Source of the DNA: Erythrobacter sp. Alg231-14
GTDB lineage: Bacteria; Pseudomonadota; Alphaproteobacteria; Sphingomonadales; Sphingomonadaceae
Reading direction: 5' to 3'
Assembly (NCBI RefSeq): GCF_900149685.1
Contig: NZ_LT702999.1
Coordinates: 3,067,734 to 3,131,733 of the forward strand
DNA length: 64,000 nucleotides
The notes beneath the pieces are model-generated. The model was not told the DNA's origin. It searched no databases and saw only the letters and a list, made by a program, of their open reading frames with translations. Positions 41,261-48,931 of the stretch are shown here, piece after piece. Numbering within the stretch: the stretch's first letter is position 1; each line of letters opens with the position of its first letter. The position numbers were made by a program, and so were the translations under genes.

Positions 41261-42015
41261 CCGCGACCGTGTTAAAAAGCAGAGCAATTGTCCGCGTTGC
41301 ACCCCGCGATGGGAGCGGTGAAGATGTCCGCGATTTTCTCCAAGGACTCGTCACCAACGACGTTTCGGGTGCTTTGCCCGTCTATGCCGCGTTGCTTTCG
41401 GCTCAGGGTAAAGCGATGTTCGATTTCTTCGTATGGGACGCAGGATCGGACGCCGTTCTATTGGATTGCGAGGCCGATCACGCCGACGAATTGGTGAAGC
41501 GATTGTCACTTTACCGGCTGCGTCGACAAATTGATATCGTGCGCGATCCCAACATGTCGGTGTCGTGGTCATCAAAGCCGCGCGATGGCGCAGCAATCGA
41601 CCCTCGTTTGCCCGCATTGGGCCATCGCTGGATCGAAACTGTGTCGGGCGCGATGGATACGATGGATGGTGCCGACAAAGACTACCTCGCGCATCGGCTT
41701 GGCCTAGGCGTTACCGAAGGGCGGGATGAAATTGGCGATATCTTGTGGTTGGAAACCAACGCGGTGGAATTGAACGGCGTCAGCTTTGAAAAAGGCTGTT
41801 ACATCGGTCAGGAAAATACCGCCCGAATGAATTGGCGGCAAAAGGTCAATCGCAGATTGGTCGTTGTGCCGTTCGAAGCGTCGCAGGAAAAACGCCGGAA
41901 GGCCGCCTATCTTGGTCTCGCGCTGGCGGTTGATCATTTGAGGGTTGCCGACCTCGAACCGACAGAACTACCCGCATGGCAAGCGGCAGGGATTGCCGAC
42001 AAAACCGACGACTAA
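41257..42015 (+). CDS. ygfZ: Folate-binding YgfZ/CAF17-family protein
   Basis: Folate-dependent protein needed for repair or assembly of some Fe-S enzymes. 252 residues with a GcvT-like N-terminal part (RDFLQGLVTNDV near 28) and the family motif KGCYIGQENTARMNW near 180, the K-G-C-Y-x-G-Q-E signature with its conserved Cys. The start is coupled by ATGA to the ATP-grasp gene. The end overlaps the TetR gene by four bases on the other strand. The motif variant ENTARMNWRQKVNRR is typical of alphaproteobacteria. Confidence 0.92.
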   Translation: MTATVLKSRAIVRVAPRDGSGEDVRDFLQGLVTNDVSGALPVYAALLSAQGKAMFDFFVWDAGSDAVLLDCEADHADELVKRLSLYRLRRQIDIVRDPNMSVSWSSKPRDGAAIDPRLPALGHRWIETVSGAMDTMDGADKDYLAHRLGLGVTEGRDEIGDILWLETNAVELNGVSFEKGCYIGQENTARMNWRQKVNRRLVVVPFEASQEKRRKAAYLGLALAVDHLRVADLEPTELPAWQAAGIADKTDD

Positions 42016-42614
42016 CCCAATTTGGCGTAATGCTCGGCCATTGATGCCTCAAGGTTGGCGGCGGCGCGATCGCGCGCTGTATCACGTGGCAGGTTTAGCG
42101 ATTTCGCCAAAGCGGCCCCGATCAACGCATCACCCAATGCGAGCAAAACCAAGCTCAACGTGTCTTTATGAACGTGCATCTCTTCGCCGTTCATCTCCGC
42201 TTCGCCTGGCGCAATCTCATCCACCAATTCATGGATCGTTGAGATAATCGGGTTGAGCGCGTCTTCATTGCCGGTGAGCAACATCCAGCTTGTCAAAGCG
42301 CCCGCCCCTTCGCGATCAAACGCGTCAAAGGCCAGATCAACCACTTCACGCGCGGACCCCAGCCCAGCGCGGCTGGCATGCACAGCCTCGATGATTGTTT
42401 CGCAAACCGTCTTGGCCAAATGCTCGGCCAATGCTTTTTGCAAACCGGATGCCGAACCGAAATGGTGCAGCAAATTGGCATGCGTGCGCCCTATCCGTCC
42501 GGCAACGGCTTTCAACGTCACGGATTGCGGCCCTGTTTCAATCAACAGGGCGCGGGCCGCCTCCAGCGCAGTGCTGCGCGATTCCTCAGGGCTTAGTCTT
42601 TTGCGACTTGTCAT
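42012..42614 (-). CDS. TetR-family transcriptional regulator
   Basis: A 200-residue regulator. The N-terminal helix-turn-helix is TLKAVAGRIGRTHANLLHHFGSASGLQKAL (seen as VAGRIGRTHANLLHHFGS near 38-56), the TetR pattern with the usual hydrophobic start of the ligand domain after it. The rest is helical without recognisable ligand site. The target is unknown; divergent neighbours do not exist, and its downstream neighbour is ygfZ on the other strand. GNAT gene at 42672 is upstream on the same strand, about 57 bases away. Confidence 0.88.
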   Translation of the reverse strand: MTSRKRLSPEESRSTALEAARALLIETGPQSVTLKAVAGRIGRTHANLLHHFGSASGLQKALAEHLAKTVCETIIEAVHASRAGLGSAREVVDLAFDAFDREGAGALTSWMLLTGNEDALNPIISTIHELVDEIAPGEAEMNGEEMHVHKDTLSLVLLALGDALIGAALAKSLNLPRDTARDRAAANLEASMAEHYAKLG

Positions 42615-42671
42615 TATTCATCGACGACTAGGCGAGTTGAGATCATCAAACAAGCGGACACACTCATTCAT

Positions 42672-43247
42672 TCACGCCGCGCAGACCGCGCCCGCGCCAT
42701 AGCCAACGCAACCCTGTTCGGTGAAATCCAACGCGTATTCCGCCGTGGGTGCTTTATGGCCGCGACCGCAGGAATGCCGGTCAACCACGCGACCGGTCGG
42801 TTCAAACCCCAGTTTCTCAAGAACTTTACCCGATGCAGGATTGTCGAGGAAGTGGGATCCGATGACGCGGTCGTAACCAAGCACGCGCGCGATAGAGAGG
42901 ATCGCGCGCCCTGCTTCGGTTGCGTAACCTTGGCCCCAATGGGGACGCGCAATCCAATATCCCAATTCGATCGTTCCGGCGCTCTCACCCTCTTCGGCAG
43001 GCGGTGGATCGATCCCTATGCATCCGACAATTGCGGCGCTATCGGCGCGCGTGATTAGGAAGCGCGGCGAGTGCGGGTCAATTGGCAACGCGGTAAAGGC
43101 GCGCGCGTCTTGTTCGCGATAAGGCCAAGGCGCCCTGGCCAAATTGCGAACGACGCCCTCGTCGGCGATGCCGTTTAGGACGCCCTTCCAATCTTCGGGC
43201 CAAATGGGTCTGAGCAGTAATCTGTCGCTGCGATGAAACACGATCAT
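42672..43247 (-). CDS. GNAT-family N-acetyltransferase (RimJ/RimL-like)
   Basis: 191 residues of a GCN5-related acetyltransferase that uses acetyl-CoA on an amino group of a protein or small molecule. The acceptor part begins HRSDRLLLRPIWPEDWKG; the acetyl-CoA loop is RPHWGQGYATEAGRA near 120 and the end is NPASGKVLEKLGFEPTG, which is the RimJ/RimL type. I chose the ATG at 43247, where homologues begin; a TTG at 43331 would add 28 residues. The strong hairpin at 43345-43390 separates it from rpmA-rplU. Confidence 0.85.
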   Translation of the reverse strand: MIVFHRSDRLLLRPIWPEDWKGVLNGIADEGVVRNLARAPWPYREQDARAFTALPIDPHSPRFLITRADSAAIVGCIGIDPPPAEEGESAGTIELGYWIARPHWGQGYATEAGRAILSIARVLGYDRVIGSHFLDNPASGKVLEKLGFEPTGRVVDRHSCGRGHKAPTAEYALDFTEQGCVGYGAGAVCAA

Positions 43248-43344
43248 TCCCTCTCTCGCCTCGCGCACCCGGTAATCGGTGCGCGTGACAATTTCATTTC
43301 CGCGAGACAATATTGTGTCGCCGATTTTCAAGGGAGAAACGAGA

Positions 43345-43390
43345 AGAGGGAGACGCCTCCCCCAGTGACTGGGGTGGCCCTTCTCCCTCT
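43345..43390. repeat. Long inverted repeat between rpmA and the GNAT gene
   Basis: AGAGGGAGA (43345-43353) pairs with TCTCCCTCT (43382-43390), and inside it CCCCAGT (43360-43366) pairs with ACTGGGG (43368-43374). It ends 67 bases after the rpmA stop, where the rplU-rpmA transcript would stop, but no T run follows on the minus strand, so it may act as an mRNA-stabilising or pausing hairpin rather than an intrinsic terminator. Confidence 0.7.
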
Positions 43391-43456
43391 ACGCTGCCGG
43401 TGTGTTGACCCGGCTAGGACCGCCCCGTGGGACGATCCTTTTCTTGAACCGTCCGG

Positions 43457-43726
43457 TTATTCCGCTGCTTCCGCCATCATGTCTACCGACACGTATTTGC
43501 GGCCTAGCTTGCCTTTGTGGAATCGTACGACGCCTTCGGCTGTCGCGAACAAGGTGTGATCCTTGCCAATACCAACATTGGTGCCCGGATAGAATTTGGT
43601 TCCGCGCTGACGCACGAGAATGTTTCCGCCGATCACGTCCTGACCGCCGAATTTTTTCACACCAAGGCGGCGACCTACTGAGTCGCGACCGTTACGCGAT
43701 GAACCGCCTGCTTTTTTATGTGCCAT
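43457..43726 (-). CDS. rpmA: Ribosomal protein bL27
   Basis: 89-residue protein of the 50S subunit whose N-terminus reaches the peptidyl transferase centre. The start [20 protein letters not shown] and later [18 protein letters not shown] are the family signature. No N-terminal extension is present that would need cleavage, unlike Firmicutes. It lies 12 bases after rplU in the standard rplU-rpmA operon. Confidence 0.98.
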   Translation of the reverse strand: MAHKKAGGSSRNGRDSVGRRLGVKKFGGQDVIGGNILVRQRGTKFYPGTNVGIGKDHTLFATAEGVVRFHKGKLGRKYVSVDMMAEAAE

Positions 43727-43738
43727 GGTTCCTGATCC

Positions 43739-44242
43739 TTACTTGGTGTCGTCAGCTTTAGGCGCGGCTTTCTTAGCCGGTGCCTTTTTGGCTGGAGCTT
43801 TTTTCGCAGCAGGCTTTTTCTGAGCAGCTGCAGCTTTCGGTGCTGCTTTTTTGGCCGGAGCCTTTTTAGCAGGTGCCGCTTTCGCTTCGGTTTCCGCTTT
43901 CGGAGCCGCTGCTTTTTTCGCAGGGGCTTTCTTAGCGGCTTTGCCTTCACCAACGTCGGTAATGCGCAGCAACGTCATTTGTTGACGGTGACCGGCCTTA
44001 CGACGGTAATTGTGACGGCGACGCTTTTTGAAAACGACAACCTTTTCGCTCTTAGCTTGAGCGATGATTTCAGCGGAAACGCTAACCTTGGAGGCATCAG
44101 CGACAGAATCGCCTTCACCCGCCAAAAGAACGTCACCCAACGTGACCGTATCACCCGCTTCACCAGCAAGTTTTTCAACGGCAATTTTATCTCCGGCGGC
44201 AACCCGATACTGCTTGCCGCCCGTGCGCACTATCGCGAACAT
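43739..44242 (-). CDS. rplU: Ribosomal protein bL21 with lysine/alanine-rich C-terminal tail
   Basis: 167 residues. The first 100 are a normal bL21 of the 50S subunit ([17 protein letters not shown] at the start, [16 protein letters not shown] at the RNA-binding loop). The last 65 are repeats of AKKAPAKKA and KAAPKA, like the tail of histone H1 or HU-like proteins; typical bL21 has about 103 aa. The tail is likely disordered and binds rRNA or other nucleic acid (inference). TTGACG near 44300 on the minus strand may be the -35 of the promoter. The codon repeats could make the tail length variable. Confidence 0.95.
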   Translation of the reverse strand: MFAIVRTGGKQYRVAAGDKIAVEKLAGEAGDTVTLGDVLLAGEGDSVADASKVSVSAEIIAQAKSEKVVVFKKRRRHNYRRKAGHRQQMTLLRITDVGEGKAAKKAPAKKAAAPKAETEAKAAPAKKAPAKKAAPKAAAAQKKPAAKKAPAKKAPAKKAAPKADDTK

Positions 44243-44553
44243 GGCTTAATACTCTCAATCTCGTGCTGTGTTCGATTTCACGCGATGAATTCGCGTCAAC
44301 CCAACGGCAGTTCGGCGCTGCGAAGACACAGCACCTGAAAGAAGCGTGCCGTTAAGGGAACCACGCGATCAAGTCAACGCTCGTCTTCTCAGAAAATGCC
44401 TTGAAACGACCTTTTGCACTGCATCCGGCCCGTTCCTGCACAGATCATCATCACCCCGCTTCAATTCGACTGGTGTCTTTGCCCTCTGCAATTGTCGTGG
44501 TAACGCGCAAACACTTCCTGACAACGTTTTTAGACAACAATGCGATTATTGCG
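44243..44553. other. Intergenic region between rplU and a lipoprotein gene
   Basis: About 310 bases with divergent genes at each end. On the minus strand TTGACG near 44298 is a candidate -35 for rplU. On the plus strand CTGACA near 44518 may be a -35 for the lipoprotein gene. The plus-strand frame that runs from 44401 into the lipoprotein gene is probably untranslated upstream of 44554. I see no other gene. Confidence 0.4.
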
Positions 44554-45081
44554 ATGAAACAAGGCAACTCCACCGTTTTGGGCATGGCCACCTCTTTGGC
44601 CGCGATGGCATTGGTCGGATGCGCCGGAACTAGCGACCAATATCCATCCCTTGCCGCCCGTGATGCGGAACGCGAAACACAGCGGACAACCGGGCAATTC
44701 ACCCCGGCCGATGCGGACGAGACGGTCGCCCCATCCTCGCAAACATTCGGTCAATTGCGCGGATTTGTGGAACAAGCGCGCAGCGCGCATCAGGAATTTA
44801 TGGCATCGGGCACCGATACACGCCGATTGATCCAAGACGCCCAGTCAACCGATAGCGAGAGCGATTTGCGTGCGCGCGCTTTGGTCGCGGTTGCGGAATT
44901 GTCGGTTCTTCATGGTCGCACCAACATTGCGTTGGGCGACCTTGATCAAATGGAATTCAACGCGGCCAGCACATTTGCGCCGTTGGACGATATTCGCGCG
45001 GCTCAGGTGTTGGTCGGCCAGATGGCTGCCGAACAGGAAGCGTTCCTCAATTCACTCGATTCGATCACGCGACAATTTTGA
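44554..45081 (+). CDS. Predicted lipoprotein, function unknown
   Basis: 175 residues. The signal GMATSLAAMALVGCAGTS ends in a lipobox (LVGC), so the protein is lipid-anchored. The mature part is largely helical and acidic (FVEQARSAHQEFMAS, LRARALVAVAELSVLHGRT), perhaps a coiled bundle. I know no family. I use the ATG at 44554 since it directly precedes the signal; the upstream in-frame ATG at 44401 would make a 51-residue pre-sequence. The FNR-like gene starts three bases after its stop, so the two are probably one transcript. Confidence 0.7.
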   Translation: MKQGNSTVLGMATSLAAMALVGCAGTSDQYPSLAARDAERETQRTTGQFTPADADETVAPSSQTFGQLRGFVEQARSAHQEFMASGTDTRRLIQDAQSTDSESDLRARALVAVAELSVLHGRTNIALGDLDQMEFNAASTFAPLDDIRAAQVLVGQMAAEQEAFLNSLDSITRQF

Positions 45082-45083
45082 TC

Positions 45084-45797
45084 ATGACGACGGCGTGCGA
45101 AACATGTCCTGTTCGCGACAGCGCGGCGTGCTCCGTTCTTTCGCCAGAAGAGCGTGAAGCCCTTTCCGCTGCGGGCCGCATCCGCACATTGGAACGCGGA
45201 GAAATGTTGTTTGCCGCCGGCGATGACCAGGCCGCTTGTGCCACTTTGGTAAAAGGGGCGTTGAAAGTGTCGGCGATCGATTCGCAGGGTCGCGAACAAA
45301 TACTCGCGTTGGTTCACCCGGCCGGGTTTATCGGTGAGTTGTTTTCGCCCTACGCGCATCACGACGTTGTCGCCTTGACCCAAAGCACTTTGTGCACATT
45401 CGCGCGGGCCGATATCGAACGAGCGATTGATGCCTATCCCGCTTTGGCCCGGGCGTTGCTTAGACGGGCACAGGAAGACCTGCTTTCCACCCGCACTTTA
45501 TTGGAATTGACCGCCAATGCCCGCGCGGAGACGCGGCTCGCCGCATTGCTGCATGATTTCGCTGCTGCGGCCAGCGCGTCGTCGTGTCATCTTGCGCACG
45601 AATTTGAACTGCCGCTGACCCGTGGAGAGGTCGCCAATATGCTTGGCCTGACCATCGAAACCGTAAGTCGCAAGCTTAGCGAGCTGGAATCCATGGGCGC
45701 GATTGCACGCAAAGGAAAACGCGGGATCGAATTGACCGACCCCGCGCTCCTCCAAGCCCTCTCCGGGCGTCACAGCGACGATATCCCAGTGCCGTAA
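45084..45797 (+). CDS. FNR-type oxygen-responsive Crp-family regulator
   Basis: 237 residues. The N-terminal Cys pattern CETCPVRDSAAC (C-x2-C-x7-C) matches FnrN-like proteins, and a fourth Cys is present near residue 110 (STLCTF), so an oxygen-labile [4Fe-4S] cluster is likely. A cyclic nucleotide-like beta-barrel follows, then the helix-turn-helix GEVANMLGLTIETVSRKLSELE; its ETVSR recognition helix equals that of FNR, so the site should be TTGAT-N4-ATCAA. I found no clear site in this window. I take the ATG at 45084; the TTG at 45078 overlaps the lipoprotein stop. Confidence 0.9.
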   Translation: MTTACETCPVRDSAACSVLSPEEREALSAAGRIRTLERGEMLFAAGDDQAACATLVKGALKVSAIDSQGREQILALVHPAGFIGELFSPYAHHDVVALTQSTLCTFARADIERAIDAYPALARALLRRAQEDLLSTRTLLELTANARAETRLAALLHDFAAAASASSCHLAHEFELPLTRGEVANMLGLTIETVSRKLSELESMGAIARKGKRGIELTDPALLQALSGRHSDDIPVP

Positions 45798-45844
45798 CGG
45801 TCCCGCTTGGATTGGCTGCATAGGGCGCTTCCAACGCCCCGTGT

Positions 45845-46312
45845 TCAAACCAAGGTGGCGATGAGAACAGTGGTGCAGCCCCACAGAACGACAAGAACAG
45901 GCAAAATCAGCATCTGAATGGCCGCATCTCGCATGCTCAATTGACCGGTGTTTGTCATGATGCCTTTGTTTTTAAGCTGACCCCACGTCATAGCGACGGA
46001 GCGATTGTTGCCAATCCGGGTCCAAATCGCCGGGACGCCGAATCCCGCCACAACAAAGACAACGAAAATGGCCGTTGGAATGATCAATCCAGGCCCGCCA
46101 AACCCGGCAAACATGACGCCGAAAAATGCCAGATACAGGCCAACGGTGGCGCCATACAACGCGGTTGGCAGTTCGAAATTTCGGTCGTTTTCGACCTGAT
46201 GTTGGGCCAGCGCGGCTTGCGCATCGTGATTGACCGCTGCCATCGGGGCAACAGGTGCGTTGACGATCCGGGCTTCGCCGCGATCAAGATGGTTGTGAAT
46301 TCGATTGGTCAT
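45845..46312 (-). CDS. Small membrane protein, function unknown
   Basis: 155 residues with an about 50-residue polar N-terminus followed by two membrane segments (TVGLYLAFFGVMFAGFG then IIPTAIFVVFVVAGFGV) and a last one near the C-terminus (IQMLILPVLVVLWGC). No recognised family. The ATG at 46312 follows AGGAGAA closely. It is convergent with the FNR-like gene, and a 98-base gap separates it from moaE upstream on the same strand, so it could be the last gene of the long moa-cta run or independent. Confidence 0.6.
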   Translation of the reverse strand: MTNRIHNHLDRGEARIVNAPVAPMAAVNHDAQAALAQHQVENDRNFELPTALYGATVGLYLAFFGVMFAGFGGPGLIIPTAIFVVFVVAGFGVPAIWTRIGNNRSVAMTWGQLKNKGIMTNTGQLSMRDAAIQMLILPVLVVLWGCTTVLIATLV

Positions 46313-46410
46313 CGCGCTTCTCCTTGGTTGAAAGGAGAATTATTCGATGATGTTGGTACCGACTTTGATCCAGATCAAACTGGCGTAATTTTCTTTGGAG
46401 ACGGTCTGGC

Positions 46411-46896
46411 TCACCAACGGCTTAGATCGGCGTGATCGGCCTCTCGCGGCTCAATCCAGCGCCATTCGCCGCCGCGCAGTTCGCGCTTCCAAAACCACGC
46501 CGCGCTTTTGAGATGATCCATACAATAGTCCACCGCCAATATTGCGTCGCGCCGGTGGCGCGCTGCCACGGATACACAGACAATCGGATCGCCCGGATGC
46601 AAACGACCGGTCCGATGCAGAATGACTAGCCCCATCAGAGAAAAGCGCTCATTCGCATTTGCCGCTAGGTCTTGCATGCCCGGCAAGGTCAGGGGTGGGT
46701 AATGCGACAATTCCAACGCTTCGACGGCGGCGTCATGAGACTGAGATGTCGCGTCAGAAACCGCTGCTCCTGCCCGAACCTTCCCAATAAAGCTTGCGAT
46801 GCCACCAGCGTCCGGCGTGTTGTCGGTTAGGTGATCGACCGCCAGATTCGGATCAAACGGTGCATCCAACAACCGGATATCAAGCAAGCCTGTCAC
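46411..46896 (-). CDS. moaE: Molybdopterin synthase catalytic subunit MoaE
   Basis: Large subunit of molybdopterin synthase, which puts two sulfurs from MoaD onto precursor Z. 161 residues. Family features are GGIASFIGKVRAG near 35, ALELSHYPPLT, RTGRLHPGDPIVCVSVAARHR and VDYCMDHLKSAAWFWKRE, which hold the catalytic Lys. The GTG at 46896 is chosen: it starts one base after the moaD stop and keeps the standard N-terminus; an upstream GTG at 46905 lies inside moaD. The last of the tightly packed run from ctaC. Confidence 0.93.
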   Translation of the reverse strand: MTGLLDIRLLDAPFDPNLAVDHLTDNTPDAGGIASFIGKVRAGAAVSDATSQSHDAAVEALELSHYPPLTLPGMQDLAANANERFSLMGLVILHRTGRLHPGDPIVCVSVAARHRRDAILAVDYCMDHLKSAAWFWKRELRGGEWRWIEPREADHADLSRW

Positions 46897-46897
46897 A

Positions 46898-47161
46898 TTA
46901 CCCACCGGATACGGGCGGCAACAACGCAATCTCATCACCGTGTCTTGCGATCAAAGCGGCTTTCTCGGATAGGACTTTGCCGTTCACCGCGACCAAAGTT
47001 CGCTCGTTTGCCGCGGCATCGGAAATCGCCAGATTGACGTTATCGCGCAACAGCACGATCAATTGGGCCCAATCCAAGCCGTCAGCTGCAGAATCGAACT
47101 CAGAGTTATTGCACCCTGCAATTTCTGAAAGTCTGCCAAGATACACGATGCGCACCGACAC
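46898..47161 (-). CDS. moaD: Molybdopterin synthase sulfur carrier subunit MoaD
   Basis: 87-residue ubiquitin-like protein whose C-terminal glycines carry the thiocarboxylate used for dithiolene formation. It ends in PPVSGG, the required Gly-Gly, and the core VAVNGKVLSEKAALIARHGD with ALLPPVSGG is typical. It lies three bases downstream of moaA. No moeB-type activating gene is seen in the window. Confidence 0.93.
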   Translation of the reverse strand: MSVRIVYLGRLSEIAGCNNSEFDSAADGLDWAQLIVLLRDNVNLAISDAAANERTLVAVNGKVLSEKAALIARHGDEIALLPPVSGG

Positions 47162-47163
47162 GA

Positions 47164-48231
47164 TTAACCCCCAGTCATCGACATATGGCGGGCCAATGCC
47201 GGATCGGCGCCGCGTTTATCCATGCGAAAATGATGCCGCTCTGGTTTGATGGCCATCGCTTGATCCAGCCCTTGGGCCAGCGCCTCTTGCGGATTATCTG
47301 ATCGCAACGCCGCGCGCAGATCAACTCGTTCGTTCCCGCCTAAGCACGGATAAAGCTGACCTGTCGCCGTCACTCGCAATCGATTGCAGCTGGCGCAGAA
47401 ATTGTTCGAATGGGGGGTGATGAAACCCAATTGCCCACCTGTTTCTGCAACATCCACATATCGCGCAGGGCCGCCACTGGACCGAGCGTTGTCCGTCAAT
47501 GTCCACCGATCTTCCAACCGGTTACGCACCGTATCGAGGCGCAAATATTGGTCGAGCCGCTCTTCTTCCACATCGCCAAGCGGCATCACTTCGATCAAGG
47601 TCACATCATGGCCGCGCGCATGGGCCCACCCAATCAGGTCAGGCAATTCCTCTTCGTTCACCTCTTTCAGGGCTACCGCGTTCAATTTGACCTTTAACCC
47701 GGCATCGCGCGCGGCTTCGATTCCTTCCAAGACTTGGGGCAGAGCGTCGCGGCGGGTGAGTTCGGCAAATCGCGCGCGATCCAGCGTGTCGAGAGAAATG
47801 TTCACCCGTCGCACACCGGCCTTTGCCAAACCGTCGGCATGCGTCGCCAATTGCGTTGCATTGGTCGTCAGCGTCAATTCTTGGAGGTCATGCCCCAATC
47901 GGCGACCCAGCGCCGTGAACAAGTCCATAATATCCCGGCGGACCAACGGTTCACCGCCCGTGATCCGTAATTTTGTAACGCCGCGATCAATGAAACCGCT
48001 GGCCAATTCGAACAATTCTTCGAGCGACAACACTTCGCGTTTTGGCAGAAATGTCATGCGTTCGGGCATGCAATAGGTGCACCGTAAATCGCAGCGATCC
48101 GTCACCGACATGCGCAAATAGGAAATACGCCGTTGAAACGCGTCGACCAAAGGCGCCGGTTTTGCTGGCGCTTCATTGAGCAAAAGATGGTCCCGTTTGC
48201 GGGGAATGGTATGATCGGTGGCGTCACTCAT
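47164..48231 (-). CDS. moaA: GTP 3',8-cyclase MoaA (radical SAM)
   Basis: Starts molybdenum cofactor synthesis by rearranging GTP with MoaC. 355 residues. The radical SAM cluster is CDLRCTYC near residue 47, then LRITGGEPLVRRDI; the second cluster is FCASCNRLR with a later Cys (YPCLGG). The C-terminal Gly-Gly (SMTGG) is present as needed. No moaC is found in this window. The ATG at 48231 overlaps the end of the upstream gene by eight bases (ATGAGTGA), so translation is coupled. Confidence 0.95.
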   Translation of the reverse strand: MSDATDHTIPRKRDHLLLNEAPAKPAPLVDAFQRRISYLRMSVTDRCDLRCTYCMPERMTFLPKREVLSLEELFELASGFIDRGVTKLRITGGEPLVRRDIMDLFTALGRRLGHDLQELTLTTNATQLATHADGLAKAGVRRVNISLDTLDRARFAELTRRDALPQVLEGIEAARDAGLKVKLNAVALKEVNEEELPDLIGWAHARGHDVTLIEVMPLGDVEEERLDQYLRLDTVRNRLEDRWTLTDNARSSGGPARYVDVAETGGQLGFITPHSNNFCASCNRLRVTATGQLYPCLGGNERVDLRAALRSDNPQEALAQGLDQAMAIKPERHHFRMDKRGADPALARHMSMTGG

Positions 48232-48541
48232 GCGTGGCAAGGTACTGACCCGTTACGCCGGGCGCATTCCTCAAATATGCCAGCACCGTATCGGTGTTCG
48301 CCTTGTCGTTGTCGCCGACAACATTCACACGGATCGGCGTATGCGCCCGCGCCAAATCCCTGGCCAAGGTGCGCCGCCAATCATCGTGATCCGGCCCTGC
48401 CGCCGGCAAAACAATTGCAAGCGCCTGCGTCGTATCATCACCGATTAAAGCGACGGCTTTATTGAGATGTTCCTTTGCAAACGCAGTGCTCGCCAAAATG
48501 CCGGATTGTGGCAGCGTTTGAATGGTCAGCACCGCTTGCAT
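48224..48541 (-). CDS. Small protein of unknown function upstream of moaA
   Basis: 105 residues, cytosolic. The middle alternates hydrophobic strand and helix (LNKAVALIGDD, AIVLPAAGPDHDDWRRTLARDL, TPIRVNVVGDND), which suggests half of a Rossmann-like fold, possibly an SDR-like remnant (inference). No motif for a cofactor is seen. It is coupled to moaA by an eight-base overlap and starts 12 bases after the folB stop, so a pterin-related role is plausible but not shown. Confidence 0.6.
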   Translation of the reverse strand: MQAVLTIQTLPQSGILASTAFAKEHLNKAVALIGDDTTQALAIVLPAAGPDHDDWRRTLARDLARAHTPIRVNVVGDNDKANTDTVLAYLRNAPGVTGQYLATHE

Positions 48542-48553
48542 CAGGTGTCGGCC

Positions 48554-48931
48554 TTATCCCGCTGGACGTTCGCGGTGAAGCGTGATGCCGATTTTCTCGT
48601 TCGCTTCGGCAATGGCCAGCTTGACGATTTTGACTGTCACTGCCTGCACACGGACATCTTGAACAAACAATGTCTCACAAATGTGATCGCCCACCGCCTC
48701 AATCAGCTTGAAATGCACGCCTTTGGGCAACCCTTCCGAAGCCGCGAATTTGATGTCCATGTAATTCTTGCTCGCATCAAGCGGCGTGTCGGGATCGTAG
48801 CGGTCGGCCACATCGTACCGCACTTGAATGGTAAAGCGCAGCGGTTGTGGTTTGCCCGTCTCTTCGGAATAAATCCCGGTGAGGACATCCACTTCGAGAT
48901 CGGCGACTTCGAGAATGAGGGAATCGGTCAT
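48554..48931 (-). CDS. folB: Dihydroneopterin aldolase FolB
   Basis: Cleaves dihydroneopterin to hydroxymethyl-dihydropterin in folate synthesis. 125 residues; catalytic Glu in VLTGIYSEETGK near 22 and Lys in VKIVKLAIA near 103, with FKLIEAVGDHICETLF of the FolB tunnel. The ATG overlaps the preceding gene by four bases. Nearby moaA and folB both draw on GTP-derived pterins, although no other folate gene is present. Confidence 0.9.
   Translation of the reverse strand: MTDSLILEVADLEVDVLTGIYSEETGKPQPLRFTIQVRYDVADRYDPDTPLDASKNYMDIKFAASEGLPKGVHFKLIEAVGDHICETLFVQDVRVQAVTVKIVKLAIAEANEKIGITLHRERPAG

Noticed and set aside
43770..43950. Runs of T on the plus strand resembling several terminators
   Set aside because: They are the complement of Lys codons in the rplU tail.
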